From: Ptychodera flava
Lineage: Eukaryota > Hemichordata > Enteropneusta > Ptychoderidae
Assembly (NCBI RefSeq): GCF_041260155.1
Contig: NW_027248277.1
Location: forward strand, 20,054,872 to 20,118,871
Direction of reading: 5' to 3'
DNA length: 64,000 nucleotides
Shown: one piece after another, positions 48,901-60,357 of the stretch
Position numbering within the stretch: the first letter of the stretch is position 1
Layout: every line of letters starts with the position of its first letter
Notes under the pieces: model-generated
Seen by the model: only the letters and a program-made list of their open reading frames with translations
Databases searched by the model: none
Told to the model about the DNA's origin: nothing
Made by a program: the position numbers and the translations under genes

Positions 48901-49560
48901 AATGGTATGTGAAGTGATTGATGGTTGAACCCAGAGTCATTAAATAATGTTCTTGTACACGTCTGAACTATTTCAGCAGGAAATTCATGTCTTCCAGTGA
49001 ATCAATAGATGAGTGACCAGGCGAGACAGTTGGAAAAATATTTTAATTTTTAAGAGAAATGTTGGGGCGGTGATTTCTCAGTTATGATTTTACATCTAAT
49101 TTATTATAGACCCTATTGAATACATTTGACAACAGCACTGGTTCCTTTAATGTCTCAGACAAATTTACACCTTTGACTGCAAATAATCCATTCCATCCAT
49201 ACTGTTCTCTATACAATTGTAGGACCTATGTACTGCAAAATGGGGATGACAGGGTGGCTTACGCTATCTATCCATCATTCATTCATAGTTAGAAAAGTAC
49301 TGACATAATGATAATCTGACACATAATTATCTGGAAGTCTTCATAGTAACACCCTGTTCTGTAAATGGAAGATTCCGTGACCTGGTTGACGACTACTAGA
49401 AATACTCCGTTCCAAGCCTGCTTGGACCAGCTCCATTTTCCAGTGTGTAGTCAAGTGTACTGTTGTTTGTGCTGTCTATAGAGTATATTCCAGTTGGATA
49501 GTGGATCGGCTGGTACTGATAAAGAAGAAGATAAAACAAAAAATATGATAAGAAGAAATT
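45830..49560. repeat. Block X, copy 3 of 4
   Basis: Homologous to 4200-7430 but more diverged. Unlike copies 1 and 2 it retains about 570 bp (roughly 48,910-49,480) including the original C-terminal coding end of the EGF gene; copy 4 retains the homologous sequence from about 63,750 on. Copies 1 and 2 therefore share a deletion. Confidence 0.75.
49396..49515 (-). CDS. Last coding exon of the EGF/TM gene, locus C (complete C-terminus)
   Basis: After the acceptor TCTTTATCAG come 39 codons and a TAG stop: YQPIHYPTGIYSIDSTNNST, then LDYTLENGAGPSRLGTEYF. The start is in phase 0, matching the phase-0 donor of the tail exon at 57,710. Four Tyr residues in a short hydrophilic tail are potential phosphorylation sites (inference). 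Between the two exons lie TRIM-C and a 2.6-kb inverted-repeat element, so this last intron is about 8.2 kb long. Confidence 0.7.
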   Translation of the reverse strand, partial: YQPIHYPTGIYSIDSTNNSTLDYTLENGAGPSRLGTEYF

Positions 49561-50237
49561 CAAATCCGATCCTGTTATCAATTTTCATGGGCTATTACAG
49601 TGCTCGATGCTATAGCAGAGCGTTATAAATAATAACACTAAATTACTTCAACTACAAAGTAATGATACTTAAGTTTCATGCATCCTGCAATCTTCAGACT
49701 GATGAAGTGAAAGGATTCTCAGCTCTACAATCTCATACATATGTTCGGGATATACCATTACTTTTAAAGGTTGTGTTAAAATTTGATAAATAATATTTGT
49801 TTTGGTGGCAACATTTGAAACCAACTCAGAGTGTTTGTTTAACAGAGTAGATTTGTCGGCACTGATGTGTAGCTTTTCTGATATACAAAGATTACATCGG
49901 CTTGCTTATCTTAGAGTAACTCAATGCTTGTTACCGTAATGATTTACCAGGAGATGCCAAAGACAAGTCCTTATCTCCTCTCCAACTTACCTATACACCA
50001 CTGTAATTGCCCCGAAAACATTGCCAACTTGCTAATCTGCTGTCGTATCAGCTGATTAATTGATTGAGTCAACACCACAGCCGTCACACATGTAGTAAAA
50101 TAAGGGAAGGGTTGAAGATCACAGACACAGTGTCACGATGTCGTCCGTAAAACTAGTGGACGCTTAAAATATTCATGAATTCGTAAATAAACAGGAAGGT
50201 ACACAACTTATTATTCATAAATAAACGGTAAAGGAGC

Positions 50238-50570
50238 TCCCTAGTGACCGGCCATTGAGAGAAATTACTGAAAAAAGTCGAAAACCTGAAAGCCACAACC
50301 TCGCGACCAGTCGTGTAGACAAATGTTGGCAAAAATTCCACACTTTACACTTACAGCCACGACCTCACGATCGGTCGTGGAGAAAAATTACCAGGAAAAA
50401 AGTCAAAGCCTGAAAGCCATAACCTCATGACCGATCATTGAGAAAATGTCGGGCTAAATTCAACACTTTACAGCCACGACCTCACGACCAGTCGTTGAGA
50501 AAAATTACCAGGAAAAAGTCAAAGTTTGAAAGCCCTAACCTCATGACCGATCATTGAGAAAATGTCGGAA
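50238..50570. repeat. ~117-bp tandem repeat inside the inverted-repeat element
   Basis: About three units. AGCCACGACCTCACGA starts at 50,355 and again at 50,472, with an earlier diverged unit. Each unit has two half-motifs of the form ACCTCAYGACCGRTCRTTGAG, themselves partly palindromic. Confidence 0.75.
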
Positions 50571-50849
50571 TGTAGAAAAGTTAAAAAGTCACTAACAACA
50601 AACAACCATGTAGAGAGACAGCTCAGAAAAAATTAAAATAAATGTGGATGGCCTGAAGGGAAACAGCAACGTTACAAAATTTTGATGACATAGATTAAGT
50701 TCCTGACTACATTTTCCTACCCTAGGTCTTTAAAAAGCTAAGTCAATGCTTTGAGCTTATTCATATTACGTGCTGCTGTCGTTGAGTTGCGTGTTTGAAG
50801 AATGATGTTTGAAAGTGCATAACAATACAACGACAATATATAAAAGTGA

Positions 50850-51090
50850 CCGTGGATCCTCTGTTGTGCTGCGCAACGACCTAAACGCAATTCAAGATGT
50901 TTTGTTGTTACGATGTGCACGTGGTGGAGGTCTTTCGGAATACCGGTAGGTGAGAACTTCATTGGTATGGATAGTAGCTGATGTATTAGCGGGAGGCCGG
51001 GCAAACGAGTCGGTCACAGTCGATGACGGTGTGCTACGTTTACGATAGACGCTAGATGTACGGTGACGATGGTGGCATCAAACAATTCCC
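50850..51090. repeat. Diverged partial copy of the 44.2-45.1 kb element family
   Basis: CTCTGTTGTGCTGCGCAACG at about 50,858 resembles one arm of the 44,231 element. The stretch around GAGTCGGTCACAGTC to GGTGGCATCAAA (about 51,008-51,080) matches 44,640-44,735 in inverted orientation. The other arm is missing, possibly cut by the adjacent LINE. Confidence 0.6.
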
Positions 51091-51139
51091 ACTTCTACTT
51101 GAGATCAAACTTAATATTGTTAACACTGGCTTCATATCG

Positions 51140-51927
51140 TACAACTGCCACATTATAATCTCGCTAAAGAAGCTTTTCTGGAGCAAATGGTAAACAACAC
51201 TAACAATAGATCCTGGTTTAACTGTTTAAGTGCTTTAATTAAAGACAATGGAATGGACTTTCTCCTTGATAAAGCTCCATCACTTAAACACCACAAAGTT
51301 ATAACTGGATTAATGAAAACAAATTTAACAAACAATTATGAGGTCTTTTGGAAAAAATTGATCACTGATGAAAATAGTAAACTAAGAATGTATGCCAAAA
51401 TAAAGCATAATTTTAGATTAGAACCCTACTTAACACAGTTACAAGGTGAGAAAAGAAAATTACTCACCAAACTTCGCATTAGCAATCATGATCTAGCAAT
51501 TGAAAAAGGAAGACACACTGTTCCAAAAACCCCAATTACTGAAAGATACTGCAATCAGTGTAACACCAACAGTATTGAAGATGAAACACACTTTTTATTA
51601 GTCTGTCAGAAATACAAAGTCCAAAGAAAGAACTTTTTCAGTAAAATCAACTTCCCAAACGACAATACTGAAAATCAGCTTATTTCTCTACTAACAAAAC
51701 AAGAGTTCTCTTTTAATGAACAACTTGCAGATTATATTTTTACTTTATACAAACAAAGAAATACCTAGTTATATTTATTATTAGCTACTATTATTATACT
51801 GTAATACTTTATCTTTATTGAAGAAAATTTTAACTTATTTTTGTATCACACTTTTATTGCCACAAATGTGATGTAAATCCTATATTTACAAGCAAGCAAT
51901 AAAATATTATTATTATTATTATTATTA
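51140..51927 (+). mobile_element. 5'-truncated LINE: C-terminal end of a non-LTR reverse transcriptase ORF
   Basis: An open frame (at least 193 codons from 51,187, and open some way upstream) ends at a TAG at 51,766. It contains KLRISNHDLAIEKGRHTVPK followed by a zinc-knuckle-like YCNQCNTNSIEDETHFLLVC, the region that follows the polymerase domain in several LINE clades. After about 130 bp of 3' UTR the copy ends in AATAAAA and an (ATT)n tail, typical of LINE 3' ends. The polymerase palm itself is absent, so this is a dead 5'-truncated insert. The clade was not determined. Confidence 0.75.
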
Positions 51928-52540
51928 CAATGGTATAATATGGACAGTGTATGATATTGGCATACACGATGACATCAATCTATATGGAGCTGTTTTTATT
52001 TTCTAGGATTTATTAAAACCAGTGGTGTAGCGTGTCTCATATAAATGTTTGCTCATTTTGAGCATGATGTACGAACTTTGACATTATATAACATCAAACA
52101 CATCATGGGAAATATGTTTACTTCTGGAGTGGAAATAAACAGGTTTGAGGTCAAAAGGTTCTACTTCCGACTTCCACTCTTATGGACGACATGGGACCAT
52201 GAGCGACTCAAAAATGTAGGTTGGTTTTCTGGCTCAAGATGACCATTTTAGACAGCATACTTTGGCGTGTAACAGTTCATCGGTATAGCGATGCTTTTGA
52301 TAGTCGTTAAATTTCAATTGACTTCTATATCTGCTCAGATTTGCGTTTTTTTGTGACACTGTGTCTGTGATCTTCACCCCTTTCCTTATTTAACTACGTG
52401 TGTGACGGCTGTGGTGTTGACTCAATCAATTATTCCGCTGACACAGACAGCTGATTAGCAAGTTGGCAATGTTTTCGGAGTAATTGCAGTGGTGTATACA
52501 CAAGTTGGAGAGAAGATAAGGACTTGTCGGTAATATATAA

Positions 52541-52690
52541 AGCAGTCAGACGGTGTGGAGTCGAAATCTTTATTTGAAATATCACAGTCAAAATTAATAA
52601 AATTACTTGTAGTATTAAAGAAAGCAGTCAGACGGTGTGGAGTTGAACTCTTTATTTGTTATATCAAAGTCAAAATTAATAAAATTAAAT
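52541..52690 (+). repeat. 82-bp tandem duplication
   Basis: AGCAGTCAGACGGTGTGGAG begins at 52,541 and again at 52,623. Both copies continue through TCTTTATTTG and GTCAAAATTAATAAAATTA. Not present at this position in loci A and B. Confidence 0.75.
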
Positions 52691-52771
52691 AAGGTAAACC
52701 GTTGCACAAAAAACCCTCCCTCCCCACCCAAGGGAACTTATTTCTTTCTCCTGTGAAAATACTTCAGTTAA

Positions 52772-52845
52772 CCCTTTGAACCCAGCTCGGACATAAATGT
52801 CCGATGACGTCATAGAGTACCGGGGGGGGGGTCAGGTGCAAAGGG
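52772..52845. mobile_element. 74-bp MITE with TAA target duplication (PIF/Harbinger-like)
   Basis: CCCTTTG at the left and CAAAGGG at the right form the terminal inverted repeat, flanked by TAA on both sides (52,769-52,771 and 52,846-52,848). Locus B has the uninterrupted site CAGTTAAGATGC and locus A has CAGTTAAGATTC, so the insertion is specific to locus C. A 3-bp TAA duplication fits PIF/Harbinger. The interior has a CCGATGACGTCAT-type motif and a run of nine G. Confidence 0.75.
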
Positions 52846-52848
52846 TAA

Positions 52849-53180
52849 GATGCTATATAAACTGAGGCTCTATCAGAACTCAGTTTAAAATCCTTATGTC
52901 AACAATGACATTGATATAAAAGTGACCTCTGACCTCAGTCACACGTCAGTATTCATACTCTGTGCATCGCCTGATCATGAAATCGGTCACCTACACTCTA
53001 GTACTCCCTAGCTAAGTGTACAAAATCCAAACAGAATTTGCTTCACTACAATACCTAAGTGAGTTGGTGATTCACGTGACACCATGAACATCATCTGTGA
53101 TATCATATTGAGGTACCATAATTTATCTGCTATCAGCTCTGTACCTGTCTCAGTGTGCTTTACTGACACACCTATGCACA
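52849..53180 (+). promoter_or_regulatory. Conserved 5' flank of TRIM-C
   Basis: Homologous to the flanks of TRIM-A and TRIM-B but more diverged. The imperfect palindrome is kept (AACTGAGGCTCT, 3-bp spacer, AGAACTCAGTT, 52,860-52,885), and so is the following TTTAAAAT. Confidence 0.4.
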
Positions 53181-55404
53181 ATGGCTGCTGCTCCTGAATG
53201 CAAGTTTTAGAAGAAATCGGTGAAGATTTCCTGCGTTGTACCATATGTCTGGAGCAGTTCAAGTCTCCTAAAATTCTACCATGTCTGCATACATTTTGTA
53301 GCAGTGTTTAGTCACACTGGTTGAGAAGACTGGATCTCTAAACTGTCCAGAATGTCGACAGCATTATCAGCTTCCTGTTGGAGGAGTGCCAGCAATAAAA
53401 GGCAACTTCTTTATGAGCAATCTGATTGAAATATTCAAGCAACGACTGGAGTCTATGCAGGGAACTGAGATCAAGTGTGAAGGTTGCCGACAGAATACAG
53501 CAACTCACAGGTGTGTGGAGTGCAGATACTATCTCTGTGAAAACTGTGTTAGGGCACATAAAAATCTGCCGCTAACACGTGCACATCAACTGATGACCAA
53601 GGCAGAATATGAAACAGCAAAGTCAACCAGTCTTGTGACACTACAAGCAGTGGAATATTGCAGTGTCCATACTGAGAACAAAATTGAATTCTACTGTGAA
53701 ACCTGTCAGGTACCTGTCTGTACAAACTGCACCATAGTCAAACACCGCATACCAGAACATGTACACAGAGACTTGAAAGATGCAGCAGATGAGTATCTTA
53801 CAGAATTGAAAGCCATGGTTGACAAACTGAAAGTGAAAGAACAGGAAGCTGAAAAGAACAAAACCCTGGCCAAGCAGATACACAGTGATCTTACAGAGCA
53901 GTGCAGCAGAGAAGAAAGGAAGGTGAGAATGAAAGCAGAAGAAATCATCAAGAAAATAAAGAGAGAAGAGCAGAGACTGATAGATGAACTGAAAAACAAT
54001 TACAAAATGAAAATCAAAAGAGCAGCTGCTGATATTGATGAGATGGAATTAAAACATGGTAATATTATGAGTGCAGGCAATTACATAGAGGCAATGATGC
54101 ATCATGGGAATGCTGCTCAACTTCTCTCAACAAAGGGTGATGTCAGTATTCGTATCAAGCAACTGATTACCATGGAAACTACAGACAAAGCTAAACATGA
54201 CTACTTTATATTCACATCACAAGATGAATTCTCTGAGCATGGAATTCTGGGATTCTTGAATCTCGATATGACATTGAAATCTCAAAGTGTACGGTTGAAA
54301 CATTCCAAAACAACTCCTGAAAGGTGACTCTGCAGACTTACTGATCACAACCAGAGATTCCACAGGAAAACAAGTCATCCCAAAACAACAAGTGAAAGCC
54401 AAGGTAAGAAAACCTGGTGCATCATGGGAAGACATCAATGTAGCTGATAACAGAGATGGTACACACAGAGTTACAGTGGCTGGACAATTGGATGGAAAAT
54501 ATCAAGTTACCATGACAATAGGAGATCAACCAATACCAGGCTGTCCTGTCATCATACCTGTCATCAAAGGATTGGTGAAGACCATTGGCAGTCAAGGAAG
54601 TGCTGAGGGACAGTACAGCTATCCCTGGAGTGTGGCCATAAACAAAGACAGAGACATTGTCACTGCTGACACAGACAATAATAGGTTGCAGATAACCACT
54701 AGAGAGGGAACAGTAAAGAAAATTTTGGAATTCAAACAATTTAAGGAACCTTTCACACCATGTGATATAGCTATATCAAGTGATAATACATACTATAGTT
54801 TAGATGACAACAATAAGCAAGTAGTTGTCAGTGATGAGAATGGACATGTCATCAGATACTTTGGACAAAATGAGTTGAAAGATCCATATGGTATTGGGAT
54901 TAGTCCTGTAGATGGCAATGTCTATGTGACAGATATGGTGGGCATTGTGTCAGGGTTTATACACAACATGGTAAGTACCTTAGGTCATTTGGGTCAGAAG
55001 GTAAAGGTCAAGGGCAATTCAATTTGCCCTGGGGTGTAGTCATAGCAACTACTGGAATGGTATTTGTAGCAGACAGGTATAACCAGCGTATCCAGGTATT
55101 CAATGCACATGACCAGTATTTGTATTCCTTTGATTGTCAGAGTGGGGATGGTAAGATGAGATACCCCCAGGGAATAGCAATTGAAAATGATAAATATGTC
55201 TATGTTACTACTGAATACCCTAGTAGTCTATTGAAGTTTGAGAGTAGTGGTAAGTTTGTTTGTCGTATTGATAGTGATAGTGATGGGCTGAACTGCCCCA
55301 CTGGTATAGCACTGACAGATGATGTACCTTGCAGGGTGGTTGTAGCTGATAGGGACAACCACTGCATCAAAGTGTTTGTACCTGTAGTGATAACATCACA
55401 ATAA
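53181..55404 (+). pseudogene. TRIM-C: frameshifted TRIM-NHL copy
   Basis: The ATG at 53,181 begins MAAAPE, but one base is missing soon after (GAATGCAAG against GAACACAAAG) and another in the RING region (TTTTGTAGCAG against TTCTGTGAGCAG), so the RING finger is not read in one frame. From 53,386 to 54,327 a long frame covers both B-boxes and the coiled coil (the latter almost identical to TRIM-A). A further base loss near 54,290 precedes the filamin domain (54,392 on) and another near 54,930 precedes the last NHL repeats (to 55,404). The final stop differs slightly from TRIM-A and TRIM-B (VFVPVVITSQ at the end). It is a pseudogene as written; the coiled-coil identity with TRIM-A suggests recent gene conversion. 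Confidence 0.85.
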
Positions 55405-55600
55405 ATTGTACCAGATTGTGTGTTGTTGACATTGGTCAGATCCAGAGGCATTTTTGATAGACACCTTTTAAATGCAAATGATATGTACTGAATATTTGTT
55501 CATCTTTTACAAGCAATTTAATAAAAACATTAATATGTTGCAGATGAAAGAAAAAATTCAATTCCCTTATAGCAGTATTTGATTTAGGCTTATTCTTGTA

Positions 55601-57895
55601 ATAAAAAACCTTCAAAATGCAAACAAGTAAAACAAATATTTTTTCATGATTTGATCACACTCAATCACATTTAATTTGTTACTGGTTTGCAGTTTTTGCA
55701 CTCAGTTAATAAATGACCAGGTTTCAGAGACATTTTTATTTTCTCTTTATTCATGAAGGAACTTTTTATTCACATCATATTCTTCTACTGTTTGAAAAAG
55801 TGCCTTTTTTCAACTTCACTTGGTTCATTTGTCAGAACAAAGCTGGGTAGATGGTGTGTAAAGAACATTTTTCTTCCATATTTACCTCGGGAACTTCACA
55901 AGAAAGTGCCTCTGAACAGATATCCAGAATCTCAAATTTGTAAATTCTTTTCTGATCAGCCACTTTGGGGGGTTGATTTTAAAAATGTTGGAGTAAGAAA
56001 AATTTTCACTGTCTCAGTATTTCAAAAGTTGTAAATTTTATTTTCCCCACAGAGTTCACGCAGGCATTGGGACATTTTGAAATATCAAGGTGTCAGTAAA
56101 TATTGGGTTATTTAATTCCCTGGTATCAACATTTGCATGGTGATTGCCAAATATATTCTTGCTTTTGAAATAAATCAGTTGAAAATTTGCTTGAGAAAAC
56201 TTTGATCTAAAGCTTACATCTTTCCTTTTTGAGGCGTGAACTACCTTAAAGGACAGTAGTTGTAGTTTTTATAATACTCATAGTATTTTTTCCATATAAA
56301 AAATTAATTCAATGCATTTCACATAAAGTATATAAATATTCAATACCATGTAAGCATGCTTTTCAACATTTCAAAGTTTGTGTAAGCTTACTTGTACTAA
56401 TTTCATTCTACTTTTAAGACTTTTAAATAAAAAAGACAGACAAATGTTTTATTTCGACATTCATTGTCTCAAAGTGAAACATCCGTAATTTCAACCCTTA
56501 CTATTTCATGAATTGAAATTAACCAATTTGTAATATTTGATGCTGCATTACAACTGTTTATTTAGACTTTGCATTATTGGTTGACAGTCTAAAGTTATAT
56601 TTTTTTAACATGTAGCATAACAATTTTGTGACTCGGTTTTCTTTTGTTTTGTGTTAGTGTATTTTCTGTGTGTAATTGTTCCTATACTTAAAGCAATAAA
56701 TCAGTAATTTCTTCATTCAATATAAATGTAACCATGTCACTGATGTCTAAGCTAAGAGGACTGGTTTGTACTCATAGGTTATTTCACTGTATGACACAGA
56801 CAGCATGTAAAGTCAGTAAGACTAACAATCTCAAAATGTTTACTCTCTTGTTATGTTTATACTAATTTATTGCAATATAAAAGCTGAAATGGTCCAAGGC
56901 AACTACTCACTTAAACATCATCACTATGCACTTAAACATCGATCATGGAAAGATAACACTATAGGAAAGAATAATTGGGTGATTGCTGTTCAGGTTTTCA
57001 GAACCTACATGATATCCTTGGTATCAAGGAACAGAATGGAAAGGAGTCAGTGATTGTCCCCCTAAAATAAAACAACAACAAAAACAAAACAAAACAAACA
57101 ACAACAAACAACAACAAACAACTTGGTGTGCACTTGTATAGCCCTAATGCTGCAAGGACAGTACGCCATGAACCTTGAACTCTAAGGGATAGTCTTTGAA
57201 CCCAAAACAAAAGAGTATTATGTAGTAATACAAAGCTATTGACATGCCATCTATCAGACTAAATACATAGAAAAATATCTGCTCTGAGTTAAAATGAAGA
57301 CACTGGACCATGCATATAGGACCATGTAATGATATGCTCATCCCTATAGAGAAACATATTTTTTCAACAAATCTATTTATTATCGTTTGCATTCTGTTTG
57401 AGGTCAGATCTCTGCATTATATCAAAGGTCACAACGGGATCAAGGTTCAATAGGTAGATAGTAAATCCATTGGTCAAAAGAGCAACCTCCTGCAAACTTT
57501 TAATCTCCTAACCAATTTCACCCCTATTTCCTTATGTAAAGGTCCAACTTTGTCCCAAAACAATGGAGTTAGGCCAAACCATGGGCCATGGTGAAAGGGT
57601 AAACCATTGACCATGGTACATATGATTACCAATTTGGATATCAATACAAACTTTGAACCTTCATACCCTAGATTGTTTAATGAAAGAGTCCAATCTACTG
57701 AAGACTTACCCTAAGTTAAACATCACCAGGACGTTCCCCTATCACTGGATCTCTTCTATTTGCATTTGTTGTTCAAGTTCTAGTTTTTCAAAATCCTATC
57801 ATGAGTGTGGCTCTGAGTAACCCAGGTTGATACCTGATGACCACAGCAACTCATTCACATCTTCTTCTCGAGGTGTTGGCACATCAAGTTTTTTC
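55601..57895. repeat. Block Y, locus C copy
   Basis: Closely matches 13,062-15,311, including the A/C-rich run near 57,065-57,120. It lacks the 1.8-kb insertion found after TRIM-A. It is the intronic 3' flank of TRIM-C and ends with the tail exon. Confidence 0.7.
57710..57895 (-). pseudogene. Cytoplasmic-tail exon of the EGF/TM gene, locus C (short by 4 bases)
   Basis: The acceptor TGTCAG and donor GTAAGT are good, and the exon starts KKLDVPTPREEDVNELLWSS as in locus A. At 186 bp it is four bases shorter than the intact 190-bp exon. Losses include TTTT to TTT, CCC to CC (twice) and GG to G, all in homopolymer runs, so the middle of the exon is out of frame. This is either real decay or homopolymer undercalling in the assembly. 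The neighbouring exons of this locus are intact. Confidence 0.7.
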
Positions 57896-58574
57896 CTGAC
57901 AAAAACAAGTAATTTATCCTAATCTTTATCTATTCTTTCAAATGCATATTATACTGTGATATTTGTAGTGTGTCCACATTTGTCTGAGATGACTAAGAAG
58001 CAATTGCTTCATTAATATTGGTCCATGATGCCTGGGTTTCTATAATATTTCAATCACATGCTGTGAAAATGTTACCAATGTCTGCAAGCTGATAGAGCAT
58101 TCCCAGTGAAAAGTTTGATGTTCATCAGCTCTTCAGGGATAAATGCATACGTACAAAGGATGAATTAAGGTTCTAAACTACGATGACCAACAAAGCCAGA
58201 ATATAATGTGGACTTTGATGGGATCAGCCGATTCAGGAACAATTTGTTGCCTTTTAAAGTGATAGAATTCACATTTTTATATGTTTTTATCACTTTTTTG
58301 TTTTGCATGTCAACAACAAGTTCTCCTACTCCACAAAACTGTTGAAATGCCTGCTAGTCAGCATATCAACACGTCATTTTGTGTAAAGTGTATTGCCAAT
58401 GCTGATATTTTAATTCAAATTGGGACCGTGATTCAACAATAACAGTGCATTCTATACGGTTGCATGTACGGGTTGCAACATAAAATGGCTATGACTTCAT
58501 ACAGCCATGATACTGGATCAGCCATAAATGTGAGGTTGTCCTAAAGACTGACAGTGAGTGCAAAATTTAGATAC

Positions 58575-58665
58575 CTTTTACAGCAAACCACTAACAATGT
58601 TATTGCCAATACCACTAGCAGAAATCCTGCAATACCGCCGACTACAATGGCAATCCATTTCAATT
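58575..58665 (-). CDS. Transmembrane exon of the EGF/TM gene, locus C
   Basis: A 91-bp exon with acceptor CTGATTTCAG and donor GTATCT. It reads LKWIAIVVGGIAGFLLVVLA then ITLLVVCCKR, a single hydrophobic helix of about 25 residues ending in CC and basic residues, as expected for a type I membrane protein (stop-transfer and possible palmitoylation at CC). The split codons at both ends join in frame to the EGF exon at 59,297 and to the tail exon at 57,895. Confidence 0.85.
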
Positions 58666-59296
58666 CTGAAATCAGAACAGCAATAAGAAATGTTTATCAT
58701 TATTGCAAGAGGTTTCTATGTAAGGAGAATTGATATGATCAATAATGGAAAATACACAAAAATATCAAGAAATGTCTCAAACTTGTGGAAGTGTAGCAGA
58801 TATATTCCATCATTTGGTAACAGACCAGTAATTCACTTCTTGGTTTGTTAACCATAAACAAGATAGTCTGACTGAAAATTGGTGCAGACCTTTGAGTTTT
58901 GATATCTGAATTGATGCTTGTTTGGTTCAAGTTGAGCTTGGATTTGAAACATTTTGTAAAGATAATGTATACTGTTTTGAAAGATGGCTGTAGTATTCTT
59001 TGGTAATATACGGAGTTATAAAATCCCTGAAAATTGTAGTAATGAGTTTGAATTTCCGCAATAGTACCACTTGGGTCGTATTTTCATCACTAACTCAAAA
59101 TTTCACTGGCCTGGCCAACACGAAAAATTCATCAGTAGTCAAACTGACATTGACCTAACACCTGTCAAGAGGATTCGTTTTCCTGAATGTTTGAATTTAG
59201 GAAAATAAAATAAGAAAATTTAGCTCAATGCCACTGTGATAGCCTATGAGAAATTAGTTCAAGGTCTTGTGCCATTTGTGATTTGTTATCACTTAC

Positions 59297-59352
59297 TTTT
59301 CAATTCAGGATCCTCTTCAGTACAAGTCAAACCAAAATATCCACTTGGACAC
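59297..59352 (-). CDS. EGF C-terminal half plus juxtamembrane exon, locus C
   Basis: A 56-bp exon with acceptor CTTTCAG and donor GTAAGT. It reads CPSGYFGLTCTEEDPELK, supplying Cys 5 and Cys 6 of the EGF domain whose first four cysteines come from the exon at 60,031. It then gives a short acidic stalk before the membrane segment. Phases match on both sides. Confidence 0.85.
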
Positions 59353-59559
59353 CTGAAAGAAAAAATATTTGTAAGTGTATGACAGGTATCAGAAAACAAG
59401 ACCTGCTTCACCCATACTTACACCTGATATTGCTATTGATATGAAATAGCAAAGATTTCATGGGAATTGAAAATCTTAATCACAGGATTTTTCCATGAAA
59501 TCTGCCTAAAAATGTTACAATATAGTGGGTATAGAAAGCACAACAATCAGATAACAGGG

Positions 59560-59990
59560 TTAACTAAATAACGATGGCTATAATCTGACTTAATTACGAG
59601 TACAAAGTTACCGAATTAGTGTTGCAGAGGCCAAAATAACTAGCTCCAAAGTAATAGAATTGGTAATATTGTTTAGTAACTGGATAAAAAGTTACAGAAT
59701 TTTTAACAAAGTAACCAATACTAGATACTCTGTTACAGAATTGGTGAAAAAGTCATCAAATATTGGATACTAAGTTACAGAGTTTGTGACAAGTCACCAA
59801 ATTCTGGATATGATGAGGTATTGCATCAGTTACAAAGTAACCAACCTTAACATTTACTTAGTTGCAGAATTTCCAACAAAGTAACCAAACTGGATACAAA
59901 GTATGGCAATGGTAACAATGTAACCAATATTCCTGTATATTGAGTCACAAAATTGGTAACATGGAACCAAAGTTTGGATACAAAATGAAG
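59560..59990. repeat. Intronic degenerate minisatellite, locus C
   Basis: At least ten imperfect copies of a 35-45 bp motif around TTACAGAATTGGTAACAAAG with TAACCAA and ACTGGATAC parts. It lies between the two exons that split one EGF domain, and is the best-preserved of the four arrays of this type. Confidence 0.7.
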
Positions 59991-60030
59991 CTAAAGATAA
60001 AAGAGCGATAGGACATAGCTAGATACTTAC

Positions 60031-60100
60031 AGACAAGTAAATCCATTCTCAACAGCTGTGCATGTACCATCATTGAAACATGGATTTGAGTTACAAATAT
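60031..60100 (-). CDS. EGF N-terminal half exon, locus C
   Basis: A 70-bp exon, acceptor TAATTAACAG and donor GTAAGTATCT. It reads ICNSNPCFNDGTCTAVENGF then TCL, giving Cys 1-4 of an EGF-like domain. It joins the exon at 59,297-59,352 through a split Leu codon, and the exon at 60,358-60,489 through a split Asn codon. Relics of this exon occur at the start of every block X. Confidence 0.85.
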
Positions 60101-60357
60101 CTGTTAATTAAAACATAAAATGTGTCACTGATGAATTATATTTCCTCCGATATCTCGACAAAAAATGGCAGAGAATAATGGAAAGCATATTTCAGCTTGG
60201 GACGTGTCATGATTTGGTAACAACATTACGGACCTGTTTCTTCATATGATTTGAGGCGAAAATATTCATGTGCATTTCTCATGCTAGGTCACCAATGCCA
60301 ATAGCATAAATCTTCCATAGGGCGCCCTCGTAGTTCAGACTGAGAGGGTGTACTTAC

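Larger units (their letters stand above)
49962..52528. mobile_element. 2.57-kb element with 175-bp terminal inverted repeats
   Basis: The arms 49,962-50,136 and 52,353-52,528 are reverse complements with moderate divergence (outer ends GACAAGTCCTTATCTCCTCT and its complement, inner ends GATCACAGACACAGTGTCAC and its complement). It interrupts the region between the last EGF-gene exon and TRIM-C; loci A and B have no such insertion. No transposase is seen. The interior holds a satellite, a piece of another MITE family and a LINE 3' end, so it is a nested, non-autonomous element. Confidence 0.75.

Noticed and set aside
51187-51768. 193-codon frame first considered as a host gene with a zinc knuckle
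   Set aside because: The order of motifs, the AATAAAA plus (ATT)n tail directly downstream and the lack of introns fit the 3' end of a LINE better.
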